From the NCBI RefSeq assembly GCF_014490035.1, contig NZ_CP061008.1:4712001-4776000 (forward strand): a stretch of 64,000 bases of DNA, read 5' to 3'. The notes under the pieces are model-generated. The model saw nothing but the letters and a program-made list of their open reading frames with translations, searched no databases and was not told the DNA's origin. The DNA is from Achromobacter xylosoxidans (GTDB taxonomy: Bacteria; Pseudomonadota; Gammaproteobacteria; Burkholderiales; Burkholderiaceae_B). Both the position numbers and the translations under genes were made by a program. This document shows positions 45,102 to 55,587 of this stretch, in pieces (the first letter of the stretch is position 1; each line of letters starts with the position of its first letter).

Positions 45102-46562
45102 TCAGGCGGTGCCGCCGACGGTCAGGCCTTCCATGCGGACCGTGGGCATGCCCACGCCCACGGGCACGCTCTGGCCATCCTTGCCGCACGTACCCACGCC
45201 GGAATCCAGCTGCAGGTCGTTGCCTATCATGGTGACGCGGTTCATGGCGTCCGGACCGTTGCCGATCAGGGTGGCGCCCTTGACCGGATAGGTCACCTTG
45301 CCGTTTTCGATCATGTAGGCTTCGGACGCCGAAAACACGAACTTGCCGTTGGTGATGTCGACCTGGCCACCGCCGAAATTGACCGCGTACAGCCCGCGCT
45401 TGACGGACGACACGATTTCCTCGGCCGGCTTGTCGCCCGCCAGCATGTAGGTGTTGGTCATGCGCGGCATCGGCAGGTGCGCGAACGATTCGCGGCGGCC
45501 GTTGCCGGTGGCGGCGGTCTTCATGAGGCGCGCGTTCAGCGTGTCCTGCATATAGCCGCGCAGGATGCCGTCCTCGATCAGCACGTTGCGCTGGGTGGCA
45601 TTGCCTTCGTCGTCGATGTTGAGCGAGCCGCGGCGATCGGGGATGGTGCCGTCGTCGACCACCGTCACGCCCTTGGAGGCGACGCGCTCGCCGATGCGGC
45701 CCGAGAACACGCTGGACCCCTTGCGGTTGAAGTCGCCTTCCAGCCCGTGGCCGACAGCCTCGTGCAACAGGATGCCGGGCCAGCCCGAACCCAGCACGAC
45801 AGTCATTTCACCGGCCGGCGCGGGGCGCGCTTCCAGGTTCACCATGGCCTCGTGCACCGCGCGCTCGACGTAGCCCTGCAGCATTTCATCCGTGAAATAG
45901 GCCAGGCCCAGGCGGCCGCCGCCGCCCGCGTGACCCATTTCGCGGCGGCCATTGCGCTCGGCGATGACGGTCAGCGACAAGCGCACCAGCGGGCGCACGT
46001 CGGCGGCCAGGCGGCCGTCGCTGCCGGCTACCAACACCACGTCATATTCGGCGCCCAGGCCCGCCATGACCTGAATCACGTGCGGATCGCGGGCGCGCGC
46101 CATGCGCTCCACGCGTTCCAGCAGCGCGACCTTCTCGGGAGCGCTCAAGGTGGCAACCGGATCGATATCGGCATACAGGCTGCGGCCGATCTCGGCTTCG
46201 ACCTGCGCCGCCACCTTTACCTTGCCGGCGCCGCGGCGCGCGATGCCGCGCACCGCGTGCGCAGACGACAACAGCGCTTCGGGCGACAGCGAATCCGAAT
46301 AGGCAAAGGCGGTTTTCTCGCCGCTCACGGCACGTACCCCGACGCCCTGGCTGATCGAGAAACTGCCGGTCTTGACGATGCCCTCTTCCAGGCTCCAGCC
46401 CTCGCTGCGCGTGTACTGGAAATACAGGTCGGCGTAGTCGACCTTGTGAGTGAAGATCTCACCCAGCGCGCGCGCCATGTCCGCCTCGGTCAGGCCCCAG
46501 GGGTCTAGCAGCAGGGATTTGGCGGTGGCGAGGGAAGCAATGGCGGGATCGATGATTTTCAT
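45102..46562 (-). CDS. tldD: Metalloprotease TldD
   Basis: The 486-residue subunit of the TldD/TldE zinc protease processes microcin B17 and CcdA in E. coli. The active-site [11 protein letters not shown] near residue 262, with the downstream Cys and Gly-rich segments ([17 protein letters not shown]), is intact. No tldE (pmbA) gene is in this window. The ATG 46562 gives the full family length. It is transcribed toward the aroG leader but ends 50 bp before it. Confidence 0.93.
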   Translation of the reverse strand: MKIIDPAIASLATAKSLLLDPWGLTEADMARALGEIFTHKVDYADLYFQYTRSEGWSLEEGIVKTGSFSISQGVGVRAVSGEKTAFAYSDSLSPEALLSSAHAVRGIARRGAGKVKVAAQVEAEIGRSLYADIDPVATLSAPEKVALLERVERMARARDPHVIQVMAGLGAEYDVVLVAGSDGRLAADVRPLVRLSLTVIAERNGRREMGHAGGGGRLGLAYFTDEMLQGYVERAVHEAMVNLEARPAPAGEMTVVLGSGWPGILLHEAVGHGLEGDFNRKGSSVFSGRIGERVASKGVTVVDDGTIPDRRGSLNIDDEGNATQRNVLIEDGILRGYMQDTLNARLMKTAATGNGRRESFAHLPMPRMTNTYMLAGDKPAEEIVSSVKRGLYAVNFGGGQVDITNGKFVFSASEAYMIENGKVTYPVKGATLIGNGPDAMNRVTMIGNDLQLDSGVGTCGKDGQSVPVGVGMPTVRMEGLTVGGTA

Positions 46563-47348
46563 GGGGCTCTGTACAGGAGGCGGCGGCGCGCTGGCGCGCG
46601 CTCGCGGTGATACTCGAGATCATATCGTAACGCTGGCGCGGCCTGGTCGTCGGGCCGCGCGCCCCGCCGGGAAACACGCTGGGGCGAAAAATACCACGGG
46701 CATTATTTACGCGTGCGGGCGGGGTCGGAATATTACATACCGGGCTGCACCGACAAGCTCAAACAATGTTCGATGCGCCCCTTTTTTCGGGTGCTCATAG
46801 GACTTTTTCGACCAGCAGGCATACAGGCAAAGGTATTCCCGAGGCGCGCACCAAACTCGTCATACAACTTGACATGAAAATGAAATACGCCAATGAGACC
46901 GCTGGGCGCATAGCACAGAATCCTGTCGGACCATGCCTGGCGAATATCAGACCGCAAGACTATTCATTTGTTCCCGCCGTTGCGTCATCAGACTTCCGCA
47001 AACGCCGCACCCGCGGCAGGTCCGATGCGGGACGTCAGGCCTGGAGCCCCGTATTTGCGCGCTTTGCGAGACAAACCGAACAGATGCAAGGGCATGCGCG
47101 GCTATTCGTCCGCCTCGTGAACCAATACCCCTATTGTTTCAAGTTGTCCCAAATTCGAGAATATCCTTCCCAATACTTGGCTCGTTGCAGGCACTCCCAG
47201 ACCGAAAAACGGTATCGGACTCTTTTGATACAAAGTAATTGCATCAGAAACCAGGAAGTCAAGCCGTAACTTCTGTATTATGCGAAGCACAACAATTACA
47301 CAATAACTTCGCCGGCGATTACAGCAGTTCCATAATCAGGAATAAACC
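46563..47348. other. Long intergenic region upstream of the H-NS-like gene
   Basis: About 785 bp without a convincing gene. The part near 46.7-47.35 kb has more A/T than its neighbours (for example ATTATTTACG and CAATTACACAATAA). The longest frame (46766-47269) has unnatural composition and no good ribosome-binding site. It may serve as an H-NS self-binding region or hold a small RNA. Confidence 0.5.
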
Positions 47349-47735
47349 ATGGCCCGAGAATCCTACGCAGCACTGCAAGCAAAGATCGAAAAGGAAATCA
47401 ACAAGCTACAAAAGAAGGCTGAAGTCCTGCAAACCAAGCGTCGCAAGCCCGTGATCACGCAGATCATCACGTCGATGCGCGAGTACGACATCACGCCTGA
47501 AGAGATCGTCGCAGCCTATGGCGCCGGCAAGCCCGCCCGCGCCGCCGCCGCCGGTGGCCGCCGCAAGGCTGGCCCCGCTGCCCGTCCGGCCAACGCCGCC
47601 AAACGCGCCGTTGCGCCCAAGTACCGCCATCCTCAAACAGGGGAAACGTGGAGCGGCCGTGGCAAGGCTCCCCGCTGGCTCGCCGCGGAAGAAGCCGCAG
47701 GCGCAACCCGCGACAGTTTTCTTATCAAAGAATAA
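47349..47735 (+). CDS. H-NS family histone-like protein (BpH3-type)
   Basis: The 128-residue protein has an N-terminal coiled coil (residues about 4-40, LQAKIEKEINKLQKKAEVLQ), a linker rich in Ala, Arg and Lys, and the C-terminal H-NS DNA-binding motif YRHPQTGETWSGRGKAPRWL near residue 95. It is a nucleoid protein that silences AT-rich DNA. AGGAATAAACC precedes the ATG at 47349. The long upstream region would fit autoregulation. Confidence 0.9.
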   Translation: MARESYAALQAKIEKEINKLQKKAEVLQTKRRKPVITQIITSMREYDITPEEIVAAYGAGKPARAAAAGGRRKAGPAARPANAAKRAVAPKYRHPQTGETWSGRGKAPRWLAAEEAAGATRDSFLIKE

Positions 47736-47757
47736 AAACCTATCCGCCAGTAAGAAA

Positions 47758-47792
47758 AAAATCGGCGCACCATATTGGTGCGCCGATTTTAT
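47758..47792. terminator. Terminator after the H-NS-like gene
   Basis: A perfect 15-bp stem (AAAATCGGCGCACCA) closes a TAT loop, with A/T tracts on both sides. It is suited to ending transcripts from both the H-NS-like gene and the convergent lipoprotein gene. Confidence 0.9.
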
Positions 47793-47823
47793 TTAAAGAC
47801 AGGCCTCAAAAGGCCGCCCGATT

Positions 47824-48462
47824 TCATTGCACCGGGAAGCGGATTTCGCGCTCCGCGCCATTATTCCCGGGAAAATTATCAAATATTGCGCGTACCAGGT
47901 ACGGCATGGTGCGCAGGAAATCGTCGCGCTCGCTCAGTATGAAAGCGCTGGAACGGTATACCTCGGCGCCGCCGCGCTGCGTGTCATAGATATGCAGGGT
48001 GAGGGTATTGCGTTGCACGGCCATGGGTACGTCGACCCATTCCGGGCCCCAGTAGCCATACCCCGCTCCCCACGGCCGCGGGCCGTAGAAACCGCCATAG
48101 CCGTAGCCGCCATAGAAATATGGATCGTATGGACGCTGCACCATTATCTGGGTCTGCGTGGTGCCGTAGTTGAACGACACGTCGAAACGACCCTTTGCGC
48201 CGGGCTTGGCCTCGACCAGGCCGGTCGCGCCTATGCCGGCCCGCACCATGTCCTGATAGGACTGATATTCAAGATTGTTGTTTTGCGAAGCATCGGCAGC
48301 GATGAACTGGTAGGTCTGCCCCTCCACGCCCGCGGGCCATTGCTGAAAGGAAGTGACCCTCGCGGAAACCGTGGGAGCGGCACAACCCGTCAGGGCAAAC
48401 GCCCCCGCCACGGCCAGCAGACCGGCCCAGCGGCGCATATTGAACATGGACAACCTCGACAT
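47824..48462 (-). CDS. DUF4136-type lipoprotein
   Basis: The 212-residue protein has a lipobox LTGC at C27. The body begins APTVSARVTSFQQWP, as in DUF4136 lipoproteins, and contains a Gly/Tyr/Trp-rich segment (YDPYFYGGYGYGGFYGP) near residue 115. GAGGTGTCAA precedes ATG 48462. It probably sits in the outer membrane; the function is unknown. Confidence 0.8.
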   Translation of the reverse strand: MSRLSMFNMRRWAGLLAVAGAFALTGCAAPTVSARVTSFQQWPAGVEGQTYQFIAADASQNNNLEYQSYQDMVRAGIGATGLVEAKPGAKGRFDVSFNYGTTQTQIMVQRPYDPYFYGGYGYGGFYGPRPWGAGYGYWGPEWVDVPMAVQRNTLTLHIYDTQRGGAEVYRSSAFILSERDDFLRTMPYLVRAIFDNFPGNNGAEREIRFPVQ

Positions 48463-48610
48463 TTGACACCTCTGCGGCGCGCGACGGCGCCATGATACTG
48501 ACTTTGACTCAGACCGCTACAAAAAGTTTACGGTACGCCAAACGGCCCAGGGCGGTGCATCATGCCCAGCCACTACAATAGAGCCTTCGTTCATACAGGA
48601 CTGCAATCCC

Positions 48611-51316
48611 ATGCGCACAGACACGCCCGTAACCGTATATCGCAAGGATTACCAGCCCTACCCCTACGACATTCCCGAAGTCGCCCTCGCCTTCGATCTC
48701 GCGCCGGACGCGACCGAAGTGCGCTGCACGATGCAAGTGCAGCGCAAGGCCGGGGCCAGCGCCGACGCCGCCCTGATCCTGGACGGCGAAGACCTGGAGC
48801 TCGTCTCGGTAGGCGTGAATGGCGCGCCCCTGCCCGCCGACCGCTATCGCCTGTCCGAACACAGCCTGGCCCTTTACGGCCTGCCGCCCAGCGCCACGGT
48901 GGAAATCGTCAGCCGCTGCAAACCGTCGGCCAATTCCACGCTGATGGGCCTGTACGTCTCGGGCGGCAACTTCTTCACCCAATGCGAGGCCCAGGGCTTT
49001 CGCCGCATCACGTGGTTCGCCGACCGGCCCGACGTGATGTCGCGCTACCGCGTGACCCTGCGCGCCCAGCCGGAGTATCCGGTGCTGCTTTCCAACGGCA
49101 ACCTGCTGGCCACGCGCCAACTGCCCGACGGCCGCAACGAGGTCGAATGGGAAGATCCCTTCCCCAAGCCCTGCTACCTGTTCGCGCTGGTGGCCGGCAA
49201 GCTCACGCACCGCGAAACCACCGTCAAGACGTCCAGCGGCCGCGACGTGCTGCTGCAGGTCTACAGCGATCCAGGTTCGGAATCCAAGACCGAATGGGCG
49301 CTGGATTCGCTGGTGCGCGCGCTGCGCTGGGACGAAAGCCGCTTCGGCCTGGAGTTGGACCTGGACCGCTTCATGATCGTGGCAGTCCATGACTTCAACA
49401 TGGGCGCGATGGAAAACAAGGGCTTGAACATCTTCAACGCCGCCTACGTGCTGGCGGATGCGGATACTGCCACGGACGCCAACTATGAAGGCATCGAATC
49501 CGTCATCGGACACGAGTACTTCCACAACTGGACCGGCAACCGCGTCACCTGCCGCGACTGGTTCCAGCTGAGCCTGAAGGAAGGCCTGACCGTCTTCCGC
49601 GACCAGGAATTCAGCGCCGACATGATGGCCCACGGCATGGATGCCGCCGAGGCCGCGAGCGCGCGCGCGGTCAAGCGCATCGACGACGTGGTGGCGCTGC
49701 GCGCCGCCCAGTTTCCGGAAGACGCCGGCCCCATGGCCCATCCGATCCGGCCTGAAAGCTACCAGGAGATCGGCAACTTCTACACGGCGACCGTGTACGA
49801 GAAAGGCGCCGAAGTCATCCGCATGCAGCACACCCTGCTGGGCGAGGCGGGCTTTCGCGCCGGCATGGACGAGTACTTCCGCCGCCATGACGGCCAGGCC
49901 GTGACCTGCGACGACTTCGTGGCCGCCATGGAATCCGTCTACGTGCGCCAGCATCCGGACCGCGACCTGTCCGTGTTCCGCCGCTGGTACCGCCAGGCCG
50001 GCACGCCGCGCGTGACCGTCAAGCTCGACCACGACGCCGCAACGCGCCGTTGCACCGTGACGCTCACCCAGGAATGCCCGCCGGTCGGCGTGGAAAAGAA
50101 GGCCGGCGCCGATTACGTGAAGGCCCCCTTCCACATCCCGTTCGCCATCGGCTTGCTGGACCGCGACGGCCGCGCACTGCCGCTGCGCCATGCCGGCGCG
50201 GTCCTGGACACCGCGCTGCTGGAACTGACGCAGCAAAGCCAGCAATGGATATTCGAGGATATCGCCGAGCGTCCTGTGCCGTCGCTATTGCGCGACTTCT
50301 CGGCCCCGGTCATCGTCGACTACGACTGGACCAACGAAGAACTGGCCCTGCTGTCGGCGCACGACGGCAATCCCTTCGCCCGTTGGGAAGCCGGCCAGGA
50401 ATTCGCCACCCGCCAGATCCTGGCGCTGGCCGAGGCCCGCCAGGCCGGCAAGACCCTGCATGCCGACGCCGCCTTCATCGAGACCTGGCGCGCGCTGCTG
50501 ACCGATCCGGCTCTGGACGCCGCCTACCGCGCCCGCGCCCTGGCCCTGCCGTCCGAAAAGACCCTGGCCGAACGCATGCAGCAGGTGGACCCGCCTGCCC
50601 TGGCGGTCGCACGCGACTTCCTGCGTGCCGAACTGGGACGCCAGTTGGCCGCCGAGTTCCGCCTGGCATTCGACGACAACCAGACGCCGGGCGAATACAG
50701 CCCGGCGCCGGTTCCGGCCGGCAAGCGCGCCTTGAAGAACCTGGCGCTCAGCCACCTGATGGCGGCGGGCGAACTCGATGCCCAGCGCCTGGCCGAGCAG
50801 CAGTACGAAAAGGCCGGCAACATGACCGACAGCATGGCGGCGCTGTCCGCGCTGATCAATTTCGGCCAGGGCGACTTCCCGCATAAGGCGCTTGCCGCTT
50901 TCTACGACAAATGGCGCGACAACGCCCTGGTGGTGGACAAGTGGTTCGCCCTGCAGGCCGCGGCCCGCTCGACCACCGTGCAGACCGCGCGCGAGCTGAT
51001 GCAGCACCCCGCATTCACCCTGCGCAACCCGAACCGCGCGCGCTCGCTGATCTTCCAGTTCTGCCTGAACAACGCCCGCGGCATGCATCACCCCGACGGC
51101 ACCGGCTACGCCTTCTGGGCCGAGCAGGTGCTGGCGCTGGACGCCCTCAACCCCGAGATCGCCGCCCGCCTGGCGCGCGCGCTGGACAACTGGGCACGCT
51201 TCGTGCCCGCCCTGCGCACGCCCATGCAGGCCGCCCTGCAGCGGGTGCGCGCCCAGGAAGGCCTGTCGCGCAATGTGCAGGAAATCGTATCCAAGGCTTT
51301 AGAATTCGCAGCATAG
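48611..51316 (+). CDS. pepN: Aminopeptidase N
   Basis: The 901-residue M1 zinc aminopeptidase releases N-terminal amino acids. It carries the exopeptidase motif GAMEN near residue 265 and the zinc site HEYFHNW (residue 301) with the third ligand Glu in LKEGLTVFRDQEFS. The C-terminal helical domain is complete. A near-consensus TACAAT lies at 48574-48579 but its -35 is weak. fbp follows after 9 bp, so the two are probably co-transcribed. Confidence 0.96.
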   Translation: MRTDTPVTVYRKDYQPYPYDIPEVALAFDLAPDATEVRCTMQVQRKAGASADAALILDGEDLELVSVGVNGAPLPADRYRLSEHSLALYGLPPSATVEIVSRCKPSANSTLMGLYVSGGNFFTQCEAQGFRRITWFADRPDVMSRYRVTLRAQPEYPVLLSNGNLLATRQLPDGRNEVEWEDPFPKPCYLFALVAGKLTHRETTVKTSSGRDVLLQVYSDPGSESKTEWALDSLVRALRWDESRFGLELDLDRFMIVAVHDFNMGAMENKGLNIFNAAYVLADADTATDANYEGIESVIGHEYFHNWTGNRVTCRDWFQLSLKEGLTVFRDQEFSADMMAHGMDAAEAASARAVKRIDDVVALRAAQFPEDAGPMAHPIRPESYQEIGNFYTATVYEKGAEVIRMQHTLLGEAGFRAGMDEYFRRHDGQAVTCDDFVAAMESVYVRQHPDRDLSVFRRWYRQAGTPRVTVKLDHDAATRRCTVTLTQECPPVGVEKKAGADYVKAPFHIPFAIGLLDRDGRALPLRHAGAVLDTALLELTQQSQQWIFEDIAERPVPSLLRDFSAPVIVDYDWTNEELALLSAHDGNPFARWEAGQEFATRQILALAEARQAGKTLHADAAFIETWRALLTDPALDAAYRARALALPSEKTLAERMQQVDPPALAVARDFLRAELGRQLAAEFRLAFDDNQTPGEYSPAPVPAGKRALKNLALSHLMAAGELDAQRLAEQQYEKAGNMTDSMAALSALINFGQGDFPHKALAAFYDKWRDNALVVDKWFALQAAARSTTVQTARELMQHPAFTLRNPNRARSLIFQFCLNNARGMHHPDGTGYAFWAEQVLALDALNPEIAARLARALDNWARFVPALRTPMQAALQRVRAQEGLSRNVQEIVSKALEFAA

Positions 51317-51325
51317 GAGGTTCCT

Positions 51326-52348
51326 TTGAAACGTAAAACACTGACCCAATACCTGGTGGAGCAGCAGCGCTCCGCCCAAGCCCTCGCGCCGGAAGTGCGG
51401 CTGCTCATCGAGGTGGTCGCGCGCGCCTGCAAGGCCATCAGCCATGCGGTAAGCAAGGGTGCGCTCGGCGGCGTTCTCGGTAGCCTGGAAAGCGAGAACG
51501 TCCAGGGCGAAGTGCAGAAGAAGCTGGACGTGCTGTCCAACGAAATCCTGCTCGAAGCCAATGAATGGGGCGGCCACCTGGCGGCCATGGCCTCGGAAGA
51601 AATGGAGACCATCCATCTGATCCCGAACCGCTACCCCAAGGGCGAATACCTGCTGCTGTTCGATCCGCTCGATGGCTCCTCGAACATCGACGTCAACGTC
51701 TCCATCGGCACCATCTTCTCCGTGCTGCACGCGCCGCATGACGTGTCGGGCGCGCCCGTGTGCGAGCAGGACTTCCTGCAGCCGGGCGACAAGCAGGTCG
51801 TGGCCGGCTATGCCGTCTACGGTCCGCAGACCATGCTGGTGCTGACCATCGGCAATGGCGTGGTGGGCTTCACGCTGGACCGCGAAATGGGCTCGTGGGT
51901 GCTGACGCACGAGAACATCCGCGTGCCGGAAGACACCAAGGAGTTCGCCATCAACATGTCGAACATGCGCCACTGGGCTGCCCCGGTCAAGCGCTACGTC
52001 GACGACTGCCTGGCAGGCACGACCGGCCCGCTGGGCAAGGACTACAACATGCGCTGGATCGCCTCCATGGTGGCCGATGTGCATCGCATCCTGACCCGCG
52101 GCGGCATCTTCATGTACCCCTGGGACGCCCGCGAACCCGGCAAGGCCGGCAAACTGCGCCTGATGTACGAAGCCAATCCCATGAGCTTCCTGGTCGAACA
52201 GGCCGGCGGCGCCGCGATCAACGGCACGCAGCGCATCATGGAGATCCAGCCCGACAAGCTGCATCAGCGCGTCAGCGTGATCCTGGGCTCGAAGAACGAA
52301 GTCGACCGCGTCGGCCGCTACCACGCCGAAGAAGCAGCCAAGCAGTAA
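51326..52348 (+). CDS. fbp: Fructose-1,6-bisphosphatase class I
   Basis: The gluconeogenic enzyme removes the 1-phosphate of fructose 1,6-bisphosphate. The 340-residue protein has the metal-binding [18 protein letters not shown] near residues 112-128 and a C-terminal substrate region [23 protein letters not shown] lies upstream of the ATG. It directly follows pepN; a strong terminator lies 24 bp past its stop. Confidence 0.96.
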   Translation: MKRKTLTQYLVEQQRSAQALAPEVRLLIEVVARACKAISHAVSKGALGGVLGSLESENVQGEVQKKLDVLSNEILLEANEWGGHLAAMASEEMETIHLIPNRYPKGEYLLLFDPLDGSSNIDVNVSIGTIFSVLHAPHDVSGAPVCEQDFLQPGDKQVVAGYAVYGPQTMLVLTIGNGVVGFTLDREMGSWVLTHENIRVPEDTKEFAINMSNMRHWAAPVKRYVDDCLAGTTGPLGKDYNMRWIASMVADVHRILTRGGIFMYPWDAREPGKAGKLRLMYEANPMSFLVEQAGGAAINGTQRIMEIQPDKLHQRVSVILGSKNEVDRVGRYHAEEAAKQ

Positions 52349-52372
52349 CGCTGCAGGCGCCCCGCGCCAACG

Positions 52373-52408
52373 AAAAAGCCCCGGCGCCTTGAGCGGCCGG
52401 GGCTTTTT
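52373..52408 (+). terminator. Rho-independent terminator of pepN-fbp
   Basis: AAAAAGCCCCGGC pairs with GCCGGGGCTTTTT around a short loop and continues into a T tract. Confidence 0.9.
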
Positions 52409-52436
52409 TCATGGGCAAGCCATATCGGAACGGCGA

Positions 52437-52658
52437 TCACTTCACCTGTTCGATGGACTTCACGTCGTCCTTGTTGATCTGGACCTTCTTGCCGTCCTTG
52501 TCGTATTCGTACATGCCCGAATCCTTGTCGTACTGGGGCTTATCCGGCGTCACGGTCGAGCTGCCGTCCCGCTGCTGAATGACCGACGGAGACGAGCATC
52601 CCGCCAGTACTCCGAATCCGGTCACGGCCAGGGCGAGCGTCATGGTCTTCAGTTTCAT
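52437..52658 (-). CDS. YgdI/YgdR-type small lipoprotein
   Basis: The 73-residue precursor has a signal peptide ending at the lipobox LAGC (C21), followed by a small beta domain with repeated YDKDSGMYEYDKDGKKVQI strands, the DUF903 pattern. TTCGGAGAACACG precedes ATG 52658. It is likely attached to the outer membrane; the function is not known. Confidence 0.85.
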   Translation of the reverse strand: MKLKTMTLALAVTGFGVLAGCSSPSVIQQRDGSSTVTPDKPQYDKDSGMYEYDKDGKKVQINKDDVKSIEQVK

Positions 52659-52772
52659 GGGCGTGTTCTCCGAAAGTGAATCGTGAATTCACTGTATCTG
52701 ACACTGTCCCCGCATTCGTGACGGGTTGTGGTCAAAATGCATGCGAAGGTAAAGCTGCTGACCCGCCAAAAT

Positions 52773-52809
52773 GAAAAAAACCCCTCGCAGGCCAAGCCTG
52801 CGAGGGGTT
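52773..52809 (-). terminator. Terminator of hom-thrC
   Basis: AACCCCTCGCAGG pairs with CCTGCGAGGGGTT around CCAAG, with an A-run on the plus strand (Us on the minus-strand RNA). It follows the thrC stop by about 30 bp. Confidence 0.9.
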
Positions 52810-52837
52810 GCACACGCATACAAGACGCAAGCGGCCT

Positions 52838-54247
52838 TTACACCTTGGCGTTCGCCTCGATGAAGCGACGCACGGCGGCCGCGTCGCAATCCATGATTTC
52901 GACGCGTTGCGGCAGGGATTCCAGATCCGCCAGATTGCCCGGGGGCGTGGCCGGACGGCCCAGGGCCTCTTCGATGGTTTCCGAGAACTTCGCCGGCAAG
53001 GCGGTTTCCAGGACCAGCATGGGCACGCCAGGCTCGACGAACTCGCGCGCGACCTTGACGCCATCGGCGGTGTGCGGATCGATCAGCACGCCGGTTTCAT
53101 CGTAGACCGAACGGATCGTCGCCAGGCGGTCTTCGTGCGTGCTTGCGCCCGACACGAAGCCATAGCGCTCCTCGAACTGCGGCTTCAGGGCGGACAGGTC
53201 GAAAGAGCCGTCGCGCGCCATGCCGGCCCACAGTTCCTTGACGCGGGCCGCGTCGCGGCCGACCAGGTCGAACACGAAGCGCTCGAAGTTCGAAGCGCGC
53301 GAAATGTCCATGGACGGGCTGGAGGTGGCGTAGGTCTGCTCGGCGGGACGCGGACGATAGACGCCCGTGCGGAAGAACTCTTCCAGCACGTTGTTCTCGT
53401 TCGTGGCCAGCACCAGGCGGCGAATGGGCAGGCCCATGCTGCGCGCGATGTGGCCGGACAGGATGTTGCCGAAATTGCCCGAAGGCACCGCGAACGACAC
53501 CTGCTCGCCAGCCTTGCTGGTGGCGCGCAGCCAGCCATGGAAGTAGTACACCACCTGGGCGGCGATGCGCGCCCAGTTGATGGAGTTGACCGCGCCCAGA
53601 CGGTACTTGCTCTTGAACTCCAGATCGCCGGCCAGGGCCTTGACGATGTCCTGGGCCTCGTCGAACACGCCGCGCACGGCGATGTTGTGGATGTTCTCGT
53701 CCTGCAGCGAATACATCTGCGCGCGCTGGAAGGCGCTCATGCGGCCATGGGGCGACAGCATGAACACCGCCACGCCCTTCTTGCCGCGCAAGGCGTACTC
53801 CGCCGCCGAACCCGTGTCGCCGGAGGTGGCGCCCACGATGTTCAGGGTGGTGCCGCGCTTGGCCAGCACGTATTCGAAGACCTGGCCCAGGAACTGCATG
53901 GCCATGTCCTTGAAGGCCAGCGTCGGCCCTTCGGACAGGCCCAGCAGCGACAGGCCGCCGTCCAGCGGACGCAGCGGGACGATGTCCTCGCTGTTGAAGG
54001 TCTGCTGGTTGTAGGCCGCGCGCGTCAGGCGGCGCAGGTCATCAGCCGGAATGTCGGTGGCGAACAGCGACAGCACTTCGAATGCCAGGTCGGCATACGG
54101 CAGGCCGCGCCAGGACTCCAGCGTTTCCGCAGAAACCTGGGGCAGTTGCTCCGGCACGGCCAGGCCGCCGTCCGGCGCCAGGCCTTCCAGCAGGATGTCC
54201 GAGAATTGCAGCGGCGTCATGCCGCCGCGGGTGGAGATGTATTTCAT
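52838..54247 (-). CDS. thrC: Threonine synthase
   Basis: The PLP enzyme converts O-phosphohomoserine to threonine. The 469-residue protein has the PLP lysine in PTLAFKDMAMQFLG near residue 112, the phosphate loop ATSGDTGSAAEYALRG and SGNFGNILSGHIARSMG. Its ATG 54247 overlaps the hom stop in ATGA, so translation is coupled. Third gene of alaC-hom-thrC; terminator downstream. Confidence 0.95.
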   Translation of the reverse strand: MKYISTRGGMTPLQFSDILLEGLAPDGGLAVPEQLPQVSAETLESWRGLPYADLAFEVLSLFATDIPADDLRRLTRAAYNQQTFNSEDIVPLRPLDGGLSLLGLSEGPTLAFKDMAMQFLGQVFEYVLAKRGTTLNIVGATSGDTGSAAEYALRGKKGVAVFMLSPHGRMSAFQRAQMYSLQDENIHNIAVRGVFDEAQDIVKALAGDLEFKSKYRLGAVNSINWARIAAQVVYYFHGWLRATSKAGEQVSFAVPSGNFGNILSGHIARSMGLPIRRLVLATNENNVLEEFFRTGVYRPRPAEQTYATSSPSMDISRASNFERFVFDLVGRDAARVKELWAGMARDGSFDLSALKPQFEERYGFVSGASTHEDRLATIRSVYDETGVLIDPHTADGVKVAREFVEPGVPMLVLETALPAKFSETIEEALGRPATPPGNLADLESLPQRVEIMDCDAAAVRRFIEANAKV

Positions 54248-55587
54248 AGCAAATTTTCCACGCGCAGGCGCGTCACTTTCGAGCGCACGAACGGCAGGGC
54301 TTCGATGCGCTCGATCGCCTGATTGACGTTGCCTTCGACTGCTTCATGCGTCAGGAAGATGATGTCGGCGCCGCCGATGTGCGACGGCTGCTGGATCATC
54401 GAACCGATGGAGATGGAGCGGTCGGCCAGGATGCGGGCGATGTCGGCCAGCACGCCCGGCTGGTCGTCCACGCGCAGGCGCAGGTAGTACGAGGTGCTGA
54501 CCTCTTCGATCGGCAGGATCGGCGTGTCGGACATGGCATCCGGCTGGAAGGCCAGGTGCGGCACGCGGTTGCCCGGATCCGCGGTGTGCAGGCGGGTCAC
54601 GTCGACCAGGTCGGCCACCACGGCCGAGGCGGTGGGCTCTTCGCCCGCGCCCTGGCCGTAGTACAGCGTGGGACCGACGGCGTCGCCCTTGACCAGCACG
54701 GCGTTCATCGCGCCTTCGACGTTGGCCAGCAGGCGTTCGGCCGGCACCAGCGCCGGATGCACGCGCAGCTCGATGCCGTCCGGGCGGCGCTTGGTGACGC
54801 CCAGCAGCTTGATGCGATAGCCCAGGCGTTCGGCATGCTCGATGTCCTCGGCGGCTAGCTGCGAAATGCCTTCGATGTAGGCGCGGTCGAACTGGACCGG
54901 CACGCCGAAAGCCAGCGAAGCCAGCAGGGTCAGCTTGTGGGCCGCGTCCACGCCTTCCACGTCGAACGTGGGATCGGCTTCGGCGTAGCCCAGGCGCTGC
55001 GCCTCGGCCAGCACGTCGGCGAACGGCAGGCCGCGCGTACGCATTTCCGACAGGATGAAGTTGGTGGTGCCGTTGATGATGCCGGCCACCCACTGGATGC
55101 GGTTGGCGGTCAGGCCTTCGCGGATCGCCTTGATGATGGGAATGCCGCCGGCGACGGCCGCTTCGAAGGTCACCATCACGCCGCGCTCATGGGCCGCGGC
55201 GAAGATCTCGTTGCCGTGCTTGGCCAGCAGCGCCTTGTTGGCGGTCACGACGTGCTTGCCGTTGGCGATGGCTTCCAGCACCAGCTCGCGCGCCAGCGTG
55301 TCGCCGCCGATCAGTTCGACCACGATGTCGATTTCAGGATCGCGCACCAGCGCGCGCACATCGGTGTCGACCTGGATCGCGTCGCCCACGCGCGCGCGCG
55401 CCTTGGCCACGTCGCGCACCGCGGCGCGGGTCACTTCGATGCGGCGGCCGGCACGGCGCGCAATTTCTTCCGCGTTGCGCGACAGCACCGACCAGGTGCC
55501 TCCGCCAACCACGCCCAGACCGAGCAGGCCGACTTTCATGGGTTTCATCGCGGCGCCTTCTGCGGGCGGCCGTTGGGGGGAATTCAT
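54244..55587 (-). CDS. hom: Homoserine dehydrogenase
   Basis: The enzyme reduces aspartate semialdehyde to homoserine. The 447-residue protein has the NAD(P)-binding KVGLLGLGVVGGGTW, the active-site region ELIGGDTLARELVLEAI and ADPTFDVEGVDAAHKL, and a C-terminal ACT domain (YLRLRVDDQPGVLADIA) for feedback by threonine. The start is ATG 55587 because GGAGAACTGAA precedes it; ATG 55548 (MKPMKVGLL) is also possible, with GAAGG upstream. A four-base ATGA overlap links it to thrC. Confidence 0.94.
   Translation of the reverse strand: MNSPQRPPAEGAAMKPMKVGLLGLGVVGGGTWSVLSRNAEEIARRAGRRIEVTRAAVRDVAKARARVGDAIQVDTDVRALVRDPEIDIVVELIGGDTLARELVLEAIANGKHVVTANKALLAKHGNEIFAAAHERGVMVTFEAAVAGGIPIIKAIREGLTANRIQWVAGIINGTTNFILSEMRTRGLPFADVLAEAQRLGYAEADPTFDVEGVDAAHKLTLLASLAFGVPVQFDRAYIEGISQLAAEDIEHAERLGYRIKLLGVTKRRPDGIELRVHPALVPAERLLANVEGAMNAVLVKGDAVGPTLYYGQGAGEEPTASAVVADLVDVTRLHTADPGNRVPHLAFQPDAMSDTPILPIEEVSTSYYLRLRVDDQPGVLADIARILADRSISIGSMIQQPSHIGGADIIFLTHEAVEGNVNQAIERIEALPFVRSKVTRLRVENLL

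Noticed and set aside
46766-47269. A 167-codon plus-strand ORF upstream of the H-NS-like gene
   Set aside because: Residue composition is unnatural, there is no good ribosome-binding site and no domain; the region is better read as intergenic.
48560-50245. A 561-codon minus-strand frame
   Set aside because: It is antisense to pepN, which has the GAMEN and HEYFH motifs; the frame has shadow-type composition.
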